From positions 1-64,000 of the forward strand of contig UQGM01000007.1 in the NCBI GenBank assembly GCA_900540535.1: 64,000 nucleotides of DNA. The letters run 5' to 3'. Both the position numbers and the translations under genes were made by a program. Position 1 is the stretch's first letter. Each line of letters starts with the position of its first letter. This document shows positions 51,757-59,751 of the stretch, piece after piece. A model generated the notes under the pieces. It ran no database searches. It was not told where the DNA came from and saw only the letters and a program-made list of their open reading frames with translations. The DNA is from an uncultured Oscillospiraceae bacterium. GTDB lineage: Bacteria; Bacillota; Clostridia; Oscillospirales; Acutalibacteraceae.

Positions 51757-52388
51757 AAAATCCATATAGTGTTTTAAATATTTCGGAAAATGCTACTGAT
51801 GAAGAGGTAAAAGAAGCTTATAGAAATCTTGCGAGAAAATATCAGTCGGATAGTTATTCTTCAGGACCTCTTGCGGAAATCGCCGCTAAAAAGATGCGTG
51901 AACTTGACGAAGCTTATGATACGATAATCTTAAACAGACGTTCATCAGGTAACAGTGGCTCTTCAAATACGGGCAATTATAAAAATACAGGTACACGTTC
52001 TTCTGGCTATCAGCAATATCAGAACACCTCTTCCTTTGCGGATATCAGGGCTAAAATATCCGCAAACCGTATAGATGATGCGGAAACATTGCTTGACGGT
52101 GTTCCTAAAACCATGCGTGATGCTGAGTGGTATTTTCTCAAAGGTACCGTTCAGTACAGAAGAGGCTGGTTAGAAGAGGCACAGAAAAATTACGCAACAG
52201 CGTGTAGTATGGACCCTGATAACGGAGAATATAAAGCGGCTTTTAATCAGGTTACAAATCCCAGAGCCGGCGGTTATCGCACAAGGCAAACTAATAGCGG
52301 CTGTTCAGGCTGTGATATATGTTCCAGTCTTATCTGTGCTGACTGCTGCTGTGAATGCTTTGGTGGAGATTTGATTCCTTGCTGCTGA
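51753..52388 (+). CDS. J-domain-like protein without HPD, with TPR-like and Cys-rich parts
   Basis: The first 60 residues follow the J-domain pattern (N-P-Y-S-V-L-N-I-S-E-N-A-T-D-E-E-V-K-E-A-Y), but the His-Pro-Asp motif needed to stimulate DnaK is Q-S-D at residues 31-33. A Ser/Gly/Asn linker (65-95) leads to a TPR-like unit (W-Y-F-L-K-G-T-V-Q-Y near 130) and a tail with ten cysteines in the last 30 residues, including C-C-C-E-C and a terminal C-C. The tail could bind metal or carry lipid. The ATG overlaps the DUF5685 stop by 4 nt, so the two probably act together. Confidence 0.8.
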   Translation: MKNPYSVLNISENATDEEVKEAYRNLARKYQSDSYSSGPLAEIAAKKMRELDEAYDTIILNRRSSGNSGSSNTGNYKNTGTRSSGYQQYQNTSSFADIRAKISANRIDDAETLLDGVPKTMRDAEWYFLKGTVQYRRGWLEEAQKNYATACSMDPDNGEYKAAFNQVTNPRAGGYRTRQTNSGCSGCDICSSLICADCCCECFGGDLIPCC

Positions 52389-52410
52389 TTGCTTATAGGG
52401 GGAAGACACT

Positions 52411-52947
52411 TTGAAAAGACAAAGTACTAAGGTTGCGCTTTGCGGAATAATATCTTCGGTTTCAGTAGTTCTTATGTTTATGACCGGATTGTTTCCGTTT
52501 TTAACCTATACGCTCCCTGCGGTTTCGGGAGCACTTTTGTCTATACTTGTTATAGAAATTAATAAAAAGTGGGCTACTGGAGCTTATGTTGCAATAAGCC
52601 TGCTGTCAATACTCATTGTAGCCGATAAAGAGGCTGCAATGTTTTTTGTCGCCTTTTTCGGTTATTATCCTATAATTAAAGAAGTAATCGAAAGGAAACT
52701 CTCAAAATTTTTTGAATGGATAGTAAAACTACTGCTTTTTAACTTTACGGCAGTGGCTGCTTATGCGATTATCATCTATGTTTTTGGCATACCTTTTGAT
52801 GAACTAGAGGAATACGGCAAATATTCTGCATTAATACTTTTAGCTATGGGAAATGTAATTTTCCTTCTTTATGATTATTGCATGACTTCACTTATTACTT
52901 TATATTACAAGAAATGGCAAAAAAGGTTTCATAGTTTATTTAAATAA
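52411..52947 (+). CDS. Small integral membrane protein of unknown function
   Basis: I do not recognise a named family. The 178-residue protein has about five hydrophobic helices (about 8-30, 33-50, 52-85, 100-128, 137-160) and short basic ends. The helix pattern resembles ECF transporter S components, but no binding motif is visible. TTG 52411 follows AGGGGGGAAG. It is 22 nt after the J-like gene and likely co-transcribed. Confidence 0.65.
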   Translation: MKRQSTKVALCGIISSVSVVLMFMTGLFPFLTYTLPAVSGALLSILVIEINKKWATGAYVAISLLSILIVADKEAAMFFVAFFGYYPIIKEVIERKLSKFFEWIVKLLLFNFTAVAAYAIIIYVFGIPFDELEEYGKYSALILLAMGNVIFLLYDYCMTSLITLYYKKWQKRFHSLFK

Positions 52948-53013
52948 CTTCACTTTTTGTCGATAAAAGAGTATTATAGCATTATAATATTACCTTATGG
53001 GGTTTGTGTTGTA

Positions 53014-53883
53014 ATGAATTTTAAAAAGATTATTTCTTTCATTCTACTGTTGGTAGTTGTATTTGGCTTATGTAAAAATTTATTTGTGTCGTATGCCGCT
53101 GAAAACAGCGGTTATGTTATATTGCTTAATAATGACAGTGCACCTATTTCTTTTGCCGGCATGAAATATACTGTGGATAGTGATTTAAAAAGTGTATCTG
53201 TTGAATTTCAGATGACAGATGCCCACTTATTTAAAGGCCAGCAAGGCGTTATATTAACAGTAATTTGCGGTGATCAAAGAGATACGGTACATATTGATGT
53301 TTATTCACCTACTGATGCCGATTCATCTTTTTTCTCTTTAAACAATGTGTACACTCAAGTAAACACTTATGACAGTCATACAAACGTAAAAATAAATTTT
53401 AAACTCAGCTTAGATGAAGAGCTGAAAGATAAGCTGTTATTCAAAATGCAGTTTACTGATGCTGCGGGAGCATTGAGCAAAGAAATTTATTATATTTTAT
53501 ATAGTCCAGATGAAACCACAGAGAAGACCACAAAACCTAAAGATAGCACCACGCATAAATTAACTGAAAGTTCAAATGATAACAGACAAACTTCAGGATT
53601 ATCTTTGCCTAATTCTAAAGAACATAATTATAAATTTCCTGATTTAGGAATTTCATATAGTAATTATTACAACGATGCTGAGGGAAGTCAATTCTCATCT
53701 TCTCAGCACGATTCTGGAATTTTTTCTAATGATTTTAATGGTACTACAACCGCTGATATATTAAGCGATAAAAATGATGCTTTCGGTCTGCGGCAGATAT
53801 TTGCAATAATTCTTTCAATATCTCTTGTTGCTGCAGCCGTTGTATGCATAATAATTGGAATAAAAAGAAACAAGGTGACGTAA
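53014..53883 (+). CDS. Secreted protein with a C-terminal membrane anchor
   Basis: The 289-residue protein has a signal peptide (N-F-K-K then a hydrophobic run, likely cleaved after about residue 30, near V-S-Y-A-A), a beta-rich outer domain (about 35-160), a Thr/Lys/Ser-rich linker (about 170-260), one membrane helix and a short basic tail R-N-K-V-T. No known domain is visible. Its base composition is more A/T-rich than that of the neighbours. ATG 53014 follows GGGG by 11 nt; a weak TATAAT lies at 52983. Confidence 0.65.
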   Translation: MNFKKIISFILLLVVVFGLCKNLFVSYAAENSGYVILLNNDSAPISFAGMKYTVDSDLKSVSVEFQMTDAHLFKGQQGVILTVICGDQRDTVHIDVYSPTDADSSFFSLNNVYTQVNTYDSHTNVKINFKLSLDEELKDKLLFKMQFTDAAGALSKEIYYILYSPDETTEKTTKPKDSTTHKLTESSNDNRQTSGLSLPNSKEHNYKFPDLGISYSNYYNDAEGSQFSSSQHDSGIFSNDFNGTTTADILSDKNDAFGLRQIFAIILSISLVAAAVVCIIIGIKRNKVT

Positions 53884-53886
53884 GTT

Positions 53887-55251
53887 TTGGCAAAAAGACA
53901 AACAGATTTGGGAAAAGACAAAATAGGAGGTCTGATAATTAGGCTTGCAGTTCCGTCAATAGCTGCACAGCTTGTAAATGCACTGTATAACATAGTAGAT
54001 AGAATCTACATAGGTCATATTGACGTTATAGGTTCTACTGCCCTTACGGGTGTAGGAGTAACCTTTCCGCTGATTTTAATTATTTCTGCTTTCAGCGCTT
54101 TGATAGGTATGGGCGGAGCTCCGAGAGCAGCAATAAAAATGGGCGCCGGAGATAATGAAGGTGCAGAAAAGATCCTTGGCAACTGTACAAGTGTGTTAAT
54201 TGGATTATCTGTAGTACTTACAACAGTCTTTATGATTTTTAGAGATCCGCTTTTGATGGCTTTCGGTGCTTCTGAAAATACCATCGGTTATGCATCTGAT
54301 TACATGGAGATCTATCTCATCGGTACTATATCAGTTCAGCTTGCTCTTGGTCTTAATTCCTTTATTTCTACTCAGGGTTTTGCAACAATAAGTATGGCAA
54401 CTGTCCTGATAGGAGCAGTGACAAATATTGTTCTTGATCCTGTATTCATCTATGGTTTTAATATGGGCGTAAAAGGCGCTGCAATCGCCACTATACTTTC
54501 TCAGACACTTTCTGCAATTTGGGTGGTTATATTCCTTACCGGTAAAAAGACAAAGATAAAAATTAAGCTTTCAAACTTTAAGCCGGAAAGAAAAGTTGTT
54601 TTCCCGGCTCTTGCTCTGGGACTTTCTCCATTCATTATGCAGAGTACAGAAAGCCTAGTTGTTGTTACACTCAATTCTTCTCTTCAAGGCTACGGAGGAG
54701 ATCTTGCTGTTGGAGCTATGACTATAATCAGCAGTATTATGCAGCTCGTTTATCTTCCTATGCAGGGACTTGCTCAGGGTGCTCAGCCGATTATCAGTTA
54801 TAACTATGGCGCAGGTAATAAGGAACGTGTAAAAAAAGCCTTTAAAATGTTTATTACTATCTCGTTATCTTATTCGGTAGTAATGTGGCTTTTTGTTATG
54901 CTTTTGCCTCAGCTTCTTGTACGCATATTTACAAGCGATGCGCAGCTAATGGAAACAGCCTCATGGGCTTTGAGAATTTATATGGCGGGAATATTTGCCC
55001 TTGGAGCTCAGACTGCCTGTCAGCAAACCTTTGTTTCACTTGGCCAGGCAAATGTATCAATAATATTGGCTCTTTTAAGGAAAATTATCTTACTTATACC
55101 TTTGGTATACATTCTTCCGTTGTTCCTTGCAGATAAGGTCTTGGGTGTATTCCTGGCAGAACCTTTTGCCGATGTTATTGCAGCAACAGTTACAACAATT
55201 GTATTTGCGGTTAAATTCCCGAAGATTCTCAAAAACAAAGTCATTGATTAA
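53887..55251 (+). CDS. MATE family efflux transporter
   Basis: The 454-residue protein has 12 membrane helices in two similar halves. G-L-I-I-R-L-A-V-P-S-I-A-A-Q-L-V-N-A-L-Y-N at the N-terminus, then G-H-I-D-V-I-G-S-T-A-L-T and Q-G-A-Q-P-I-I-S-Y-N-Y-G-A in the second half, are MATE marks. Such proteins export cationic drugs or metabolites against sodium or protons. TTG 53887 follows AAGGTGA. It is 3 nt after the secreted-protein gene. The substrate is unknown. Confidence 0.92.
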   Translation: MAKRQTDLGKDKIGGLIIRLAVPSIAAQLVNALYNIVDRIYIGHIDVIGSTALTGVGVTFPLILIISAFSALIGMGGAPRAAIKMGAGDNEGAEKILGNCTSVLIGLSVVLTTVFMIFRDPLLMAFGASENTIGYASDYMEIYLIGTISVQLALGLNSFISTQGFATISMATVLIGAVTNIVLDPVFIYGFNMGVKGAAIATILSQTLSAIWVVIFLTGKKTKIKIKLSNFKPERKVVFPALALGLSPFIMQSTESLVVVTLNSSLQGYGGDLAVGAMTIISSIMQLVYLPMQGLAQGAQPIISYNYGAGNKERVKKAFKMFITISLSYSVVMWLFVMLLPQLLVRIFTSDAQLMETASWALRIYMAGIFALGAQTACQQTFVSLGQANVSIILALLRKIILLIPLVYILPLFLADKVLGVFLAEPFADVIAATVTTIVFAVKFPKILKNKVID

Positions 55252-55270
55252 TGACAAAATCAAATATATA

Positions 55271-55302
55271 AAAAATGTCTGCTTTCTAAGCGGACATTTT
55301 TT
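55271..55302 (+). terminator. Terminator after the MATE gene
   Basis: A 12-bp stem (55271-55282 with 55290-55301, one G-U pair), 7-nt loop, and a right arm ending in a run of six U. Confidence 0.9.
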
Positions 55303-55308
55303 ATGCTC

Positions 55309-55337
55309 TTGCCAATTTTAATTTTTTGATTTAAAAT
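55309..55337 (+). promoter_or_regulatory. Sigma-A promoter of the ABC-F gene
   Basis: TTGCCA (55309-55314) and TAAAAT (55332-55337) are 17 bp apart, and the start codon is 23 bp further on. The short leader has no attenuator like that of antibiotic-induced ABC-F genes. Confidence 0.6.
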
Positions 55338-55360
55338 GTACAGCGCAAAGGAGAAAAAAT

Positions 55361-57295
55361 ATGGCTTTACTTAATGTATATAATTTAAAAATGGAATTTG
55401 GTGAGAGATTACTGTTTTCCGGTGCATCTTTTGAAATAGGCGATTACGATAAAGTAGGAGTAATAGGTGCCAACGGAACAGGAAAAACCACTCTTTTCAA
55501 ACTTATAACCGGAGAAATGCAGCCAAGTGCAGGAGAGATATATAAATCAAAAAATGCAGTTGTAGGTTATATGGAGCAGCACGCTTGTTCTGACAGCAGC
55601 CGTTCTCTCTATTCAGAGGTTCTTACAGTTTTCGAGCCTCTCATGAAAATGGAAGATGAGCTTGAAGAGATTGCTTTTAAAATAGAAACTCAGGGTGCTG
55701 ATGATGCGATTTTAGAGCGTCAAGCGCATCTTACGGAAAGATTTGAAAGAGATGGCGGTTTGACTTTCAGAAGCAGAGCAAAGGCAGCAATAATTGGCTT
55801 GGGCTTTTCTGAAAAAGATATGGATTTGCCATGCGGCAAACTTAGCGGAGGACAGCGTTCAAAAATCAGTTTGGCTAAGCTGCTTTTGTCAGGAGCAAAT
55901 TTTCTTCTTTTGGATGAGCCTACGAACCATTTGGATATTAAAAGCGTAGAATGGCTTGAGGATTTTCTTAAAAATTTCAGCGGCGGATGTCTGATTATTT
56001 CCCACGACCGATATTTTCTTGATAAAGTTACTGATAAAACTATGATGATAGAAAATAAACGTGTTAATTTTGGAAACCGCAGTTATTCGGGCTTTATACA
56101 GCTGAGGGAAGAACAGAGAGAAATAGAACTGCGCCATTATGAAAACACAATGAAAGAGGCTCACAGAATAGAGGGGATAATAGAGCAGCAACGGCGTTGG
56201 AACCGTGAACGGAATATAAGAATGGCTGAAAGCAAACAAAAGCAGCTCGACCGTCTTCTTGAAAATGTAGAGAAGCCTGAAAGTGAAGCAAAAACTCTTG
56301 ATTTTAAATTTTCTGCTTCACAGGTAAGCGGCAATGAGGTTTTGAACGCCGATAATCTTTCAAAATCCTTTGGAGATAAAAAGATTTTCTCTGATATTTC
56401 CTTCCAGATATTGCGAAATGAAAAAGTTTTTTTGCTCGGTGAGAATGGATGCGGAAAAACAACGCTTTTCAAAATGATTTTAGGAACCTATCCGTGTGAT
56501 AATGGCACCGTAAAACTTGGAGCAAATGTTAAAATAGGATATTTCGACCAAACCCTTGAGAGCCTTAATAATAACGCAACGGTTTTATCTGAAATCTGGG
56601 ATTGTTATCCCGCTATGACCGAAACCGCTGTGCGAAGTGCATTAGCAGCATTTTTGTTTATGGGAGACGATATAAGTAAACGCATTTCTTCTCTCAGCGG
56701 CGGCGAAAAGGCGAGAGTAGCACTTCTTAAGCTTATGCTCTCAGGAGCAAATTTTCTGCTCCTTGACGAACCTACAAACCATCTTGATATTTCTTCCCGT
56801 GAAGCCCTTGAAAATGCCATAGCCGGGTATGACGGAACAGTTTTCGCAATATCCCACGACCGATATTTCATAAATAAGCTTGCAGACAGAATCTTGTGGA
56901 TGAATAAAAGCGGAATAGAAAAGTATCAGGGAGATTATGACTATTTCGCCGAAAAACGTGCCACAAAGGAAGCGGAGGTAAATGAGACTAAAGAACAAAA
57001 TAAAAAGCCAAAAGTCAATTTATATGTTCTGCGAAAAGAAGCTGAAAGCGAGAAAAGAAAGCTAAATACAGCAATAAAAAAATGTGAAAATGAAATAGAA
57101 GAGACAGAAGCGGAAATAGAAAAATTAAATTCCGATTTAGCAGATCCTGAAATTTCTTCAAATTACGAAGATGTTATGGAACTCACAGAGAAGCTTGATG
57201 AGGCAACAAAAAATCTTGATAGACTTTATGGGCTGTGGGATGAGCTTCATGAAAAGCTGGATAAAATTACAATGGAAATAAATACTGAGTATTGA
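55361..57295 (+). CDS. ABC-F family ATPase
   Basis: ABC-F proteins are soluble twin ATPases that act on the ribosome; some give antibiotic resistance. The 644 residues hold domain one (Walker A G-A-N-G-T-G-K-T-T from residue 36; L-S-G-G-Q), a linker (about 230-300), domain two (Walker A G-E-N-G-C-G-K-T-T from residue 360; L-S-G-G-E) and a C-terminal coiled coil (about 565-640). There is no membrane part. The C-terminal coiled coil resembles YdiF/Uup housekeeping types more than resistance types. CAAAGGAG precedes ATG 55361. Confidence 0.93.
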   Translation: MALLNVYNLKMEFGERLLFSGASFEIGDYDKVGVIGANGTGKTTLFKLITGEMQPSAGEIYKSKNAVVGYMEQHACSDSSRSLYSEVLTVFEPLMKMEDELEEIAFKIETQGADDAILERQAHLTERFERDGGLTFRSRAKAAIIGLGFSEKDMDLPCGKLSGGQRSKISLAKLLLSGANFLLLDEPTNHLDIKSVEWLEDFLKNFSGGCLIISHDRYFLDKVTDKTMMIENKRVNFGNRSYSGFIQLREEQREIELRHYENTMKEAHRIEGIIEQQRRWNRERNIRMAESKQKQLDRLLENVEKPESEAKTLDFKFSASQVSGNEVLNADNLSKSFGDKKIFSDISFQILRNEKVFLLGENGCGKTTLFKMILGTYPCDNGTVKLGANVKIGYFDQTLESLNNNATVLSEIWDCYPAMTETAVRSALAAFLFMGDDISKRISSLSGGEKARVALLKLMLSGANFLLLDEPTNHLDISSREALENAIAGYDGTVFAISHDRYFINKLADRILWMNKSGIEKYQGDYDYFAEKRATKEAEVNETKEQNKKPKVNLYVLRKEAESEKRKLNTAIKKCENEIEETEAEIEKLNSDLADPEISSNYEDVMELTEKLDEATKNLDRLYGLWDELHEKLDKITMEINTEY

Positions 57296-57320
57296 CAGTA
57301 AATTTCTATAGTGGTATTAT
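57292..57320 (+). promoter_or_regulatory. Sigma-A promoter of the FMN riboswitch-ribU unit
   Basis: A perfect TTGACA (57292-57297) contains the ABC-F stop codon TGA; TATTAT (57315-57320) follows after 17 bp. The start of transcription falls about 13 bp before the riboswitch. Confidence 0.8.
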
Positions 57321-57339
57321 TATTTACAAGTTAATAGCT

Positions 57340-57456
57340 GTCTTCAGGGCGGGGTGAAATTCCCCACCGGCAGTAATGGGCAAACGCCTTAGCCTGCGAG
57401 CGAAAGCTGATTTCGGTGAGATTCCGAAGCCGACGGTAAAGTCCGGATGAAAGAAG
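57340..57456 (+). ncRNA. FMN riboswitch (RFN element)
   Basis: The conserved RFN pieces occur in order: TTCAGGGCGGGGTGAAATTC, CCCCACCGGCAGTAA, GCCTGCGAGC, GATTTCGGTGAGATTCCGAA, GCCGACGGTAAAGTC and GGATGAAAGAAG. It binds FMN, and the terminator at 57475 follows, so it should stop ribU transcription when FMN is plentiful. Confidence 0.97.
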
Positions 57457-57474
57457 CGGCACCCGATACGTGCT

Positions 57475-57506
57475 AAAAGCCCTGCTTTATTTGCAGGGCT
57501 TTTTTT
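57475..57506 (+). terminator. Terminator of the FMN riboswitch
   Basis: AAAAGCCCTGC (57475-57485) pairs with GCAGGGCTTTT (57493-57503) around a 7-nt loop, then more U. It lies between the riboswitch and the ribU start, as expected of transcriptional control. Confidence 0.93.
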
Positions 57507-57539
57507 GTTGACAGCGTTACGAAAGGAGATTTTGTAAAT

Positions 57540-58145
57540 ATGTCAGCAGCAAAAAAAACAGAAAAACTTGTACTCTTAGGAATCTTTTCCGCAATGGCCT
57601 TTGTCCTGTATCTTTTGGAATTCCCGATTCTGCCAAGCCTTGGTCATTTGAAGCTTGATTTAAGCGATTTCCCAGCGCTGATCGGTTCAGTTTTCTTCGG
57701 ACCGGTTTTCGGAGTAATAGTTGAGTTAATAAAAAACATACTTGAGCTTATTTTCAAAGGCATCGGTACACAGATGGGATTTGGTAATATAATGAACTTC
57801 ATTGTCGGTTGCTCATATATTGTTCCGTTTTCTCTTATTTTCAGAAAATATGCTTTCGGCAAAGATGTTGATAAGAAGAGGAGAGCGACTTTTGCAGTCG
57901 TTGGAGGAATTGTCGGAATTATCAGCATAATTGTTTTAGGCATAGGTTCCAATTACTTTATTGACCCATTGTTCTTTAAATATTTCCTCGGTATTGAGCT
58001 GACTAGCGATGCTCTTTGGGGAGCCATTTGGGGCGCTACTGCTCTTAATGCAATAAAGGGAGTAATGCTTGCAGTGGCCGGTTATCCGCTTATGCTTGTG
58101 CTTTCAAAATATGCAGGCAGAGTTTTCAAATTCAGTAACAAGTAA
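57540..58145 (+). CDS. ribU: Riboflavin ECF transporter substrate-binding component
   Basis: RibU is the membrane S component that captures riboflavin for an ECF transporter. The 201-residue protein has five to six helices and the RibU-like start A-M-A-F-V-L-Y-L-L-E-F-P, then F-P-A-L-I-G-S-V-F-F-G-P-V-F-G near 40. The FMN riboswitch directly upstream is the main support for the substrate. The shared EcfA/EcfT module is not in the window. AAAGGAGA precedes ATG 57540. Confidence 0.93.
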   Translation: MSAAKKTEKLVLLGIFSAMAFVLYLLEFPILPSLGHLKLDLSDFPALIGSVFFGPVFGVIVELIKNILELIFKGIGTQMGFGNIMNFIVGCSYIVPFSLIFRKYAFGKDVDKKRRATFAVVGGIVGIISIIVLGIGSNYFIDPLFFKYFLGIELTSDALWGAIWGATALNAIKGVMLAVAGYPLMLVLSKYAGRVFKFSNK

Positions 58146-58202
58146 ACTTTTTTCAAATTAAGAATAATTTACCGTCTGAAGGTCGAAAATGAGTTTTTAC
58201 TG

Positions 58203-58231
58203 TTGACTTTTGACCGCAGATGTTGTATTAT
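58203..58231 (+). promoter_or_regulatory. Sigma-A promoter of the SAM riboswitch-metK unit
   Basis: TTGACT (58203-58208) and TATTAT (58226-58231) are 17 bp apart. Transcription would start about 8-10 bp before the riboswitch. Confidence 0.75.
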
Positions 58232-58246
58232 TAGCTCAAACTTAAT

Positions 58247-58344
58247 ACCTTATTTAGAGTGGCTGAGGGGATAGGCCCTGTGAAGCCCGGCAACCTGCTT
58301 TGAGCAAGGTGCCAATTCCTACGGTATTAACCGAAAGATAAGGT
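58247..58344 (+). ncRNA. SAM-I riboswitch (S-box)
   Basis: The outer helix P1 pairs ACCTTAT (58247-58253) with ATAAGGT (58338-58344). Between them are the S-box core pieces AGAGTGGCTGAGGGG, GGCCCTGTGAAGCCCGGCAA, CCTG, AAGGTGCCAATTCCTAC and CCGAAAGAT. It should lower metK expression at high SAM. Confidence 0.96.
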
Positions 58345-58360
58345 TATAAATTCACCTTAT

Positions 58361-58394
58361 AAGCACCCGCGGTTAGTTGCGAGTGCTTTATTTG
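58361..58394 (+). terminator. Expression-platform hairpin of the SAM riboswitch
   Basis: AAGCACCCGC (58361-58370) pairs with GCGAGTGCTT (58379-58388), with one C-A mismatch, and is followed by TATTTG. ACCTTAT (58354-58360) just before it can pair with the 3' strand of P1 (ATAAGGT), so an alternative fold exists. The U tract is weak. Confidence 0.65.
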
Positions 58395-58431
58395 TGTGAT
58401 AATGTAATTTTTTATCAAAGGAGTTAAAGAA

Positions 58432-59628
58432 ATGGCAAGACATCTTTTCACTTCTGAGTCAGTAACAGAAGGACATCCCGATAAAATCTGCGACCAGATT
58501 TCCGATGCGGTTCTGGATGCAATTTTCTCAAAAGATCCCCAGGCAAGAGTAGCCTGTGAAACAACATGTACAACAGGTCAGATACTTGTTATGGGCGAAA
58601 TCAGCACTACAAGCAAGCCTGATATTGCAAAAATTGCAAGAGAGGTTGTATGTGAAATCGGATATGATGACGCAACAAAGGGATTTGACGGAAACAGCTG
58701 TGCAGTGCTTACAGCTATCGACGAGCAGTCTCCTGATATCGCTATGGGCGTTGATAAATCATATGAGCTTAAAGGCGGCGAAGAGGACGCTTATAACCTT
58801 AACGGTGCAGGCGACCAGGGTATGATGTTCGGCTTCGCTTGTGACGAAACTCCTGAGCTTATGCCCATGCCTATTGCACTTGCTCATAAGCTTGCAATGC
58901 GTCTTACTGCTGTGAGAAAGGATGGAACTCTTCCTTATCTTCGTCCCGACGGAAAGACTCAGGTTACAATTGAGTATGATGAGAACGATAATCCTGTAAG
59001 AGTTGATACAATTGTTGTTTCATCTCAGCACAGTGATGATGTTTCTCTTGAGCAGATAAGAGCAGATATTGTTGAGCATGTTGTAAAGCCCATAGTTCCC
59101 GCAGAGCTTATGGATGATCACACAATAATCTATGTAAATCCCACAGGACGTTTTGTAAAGGGCGGTCCCGCAGCAGACAGTGGACTTACAGGAAGAAAGA
59201 TTATAGTTGATACATACGGCGGATATTCACGTCACGGCGGCGGAGCTTTCTCAGGCAAGGATCCGACAAAGGTTGACCGTTCAGCTGCTTATGCAGCACG
59301 CTATGTTGCAAAGAATATTGTTGCTGCAAAGCTTGCAAAGAAATGTGAGATTCAGCTTGCTTATGCAATCGGCGTTGCAAAGCCTGTTTCAGTAATGGTT
59401 GATACATTCGGTACAGGCGTTATTCCGGATGATACTCTCAGCGAGATTGTTGAAGAGGCATTCGATTTAAGACCTGCTGCAATCATTGATTCTCTTGACC
59501 TTCGCAGACCTATTTACCGTCAGGTCGCTGCATACGGTCATATGGGAAGAACTGATATTGATCTTCCCTGGGAGAAAACAGACAAGATTGAAGTTCTCAA
59601 AGAGCTCTCCGGCGTCAACAACATCTAA
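58432..59628 (+). CDS. metK: S-adenosylmethionine synthetase
   Basis: MetK makes SAM from methionine and ATP. The 398-residue chain shows G-H-P-D-K-I-C-D-Q-I-S-D-A near 14, G-A-G-D-Q-G-M-M-F-G near 122 and G-G-G-A-F-S-G-K-D-P-T-K-V-D near 262. AAAGGAG precedes the ATG, and control is by the SAM-I riboswitch upstream. Confidence 0.98.
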   Translation: MARHLFTSESVTEGHPDKICDQISDAVLDAIFSKDPQARVACETTCTTGQILVMGEISTTSKPDIAKIAREVVCEIGYDDATKGFDGNSCAVLTAIDEQSPDIAMGVDKSYELKGGEEDAYNLNGAGDQGMMFGFACDETPELMPMPIALAHKLAMRLTAVRKDGTLPYLRPDGKTQVTIEYDENDNPVRVDTIVVSSQHSDDVSLEQIRADIVEHVVKPIVPAELMDDHTIIYVNPTGRFVKGGPAADSGLTGRKIIVDTYGGYSRHGGGAFSGKDPTKVDRSAAYAARYVAKNIVAAKLAKKCEIQLAYAIGVAKPVSVMVDTFGTGVIPDDTLSEIVEEAFDLRPAAIIDSLDLRRPIYRQVAAYGHMGRTDIDLPWEKTDKIEVLKELSGVNNI

Positions 59629-59643
59629 TTTTATAAGTGATTT

Positions 59644-59675
59644 CAGACCGGCTCACGTCGGTCTGATTTATTTTA
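59644..59675 (+). terminator. Terminator after metK
   Basis: CAGACCG (59644-59650) pairs with CGGTCTG (59659-59665), followed by ATTTATTTT. Confidence 0.8.
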
Positions 59676-59676
59676 T

Positions 59677-59706
59677 TTGACAAACGTATATGAAAATTGG
59701 TAAAAT
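59677..59706 (+). promoter_or_regulatory. Sigma-A promoter of the yloC-remA-gmk-rpoZ-priA operon
   Basis: TTGACA (59677-59682) and TAAAAT (59701-59706) are 18 bp apart, with a short leader to yloC. Confidence 0.75.
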
Positions 59707-59751
59707 ATATTAAATATCAAAATAAAGTAAATACTACGGGTGATTACTAAA

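Noticed and set aside
55361..57295. Antibiotic-resistance ABC-F gene
   Set aside because: The leader is short with no attenuator, and the C-terminal coiled coil matches housekeeping types; resistance cannot be claimed.
58361..58394. A T-box terminator upstream of metK, suggested by CACCCGCGGT
   Set aside because: The full S-box core is upstream and the T-box sequence that binds the tRNA end is absent.
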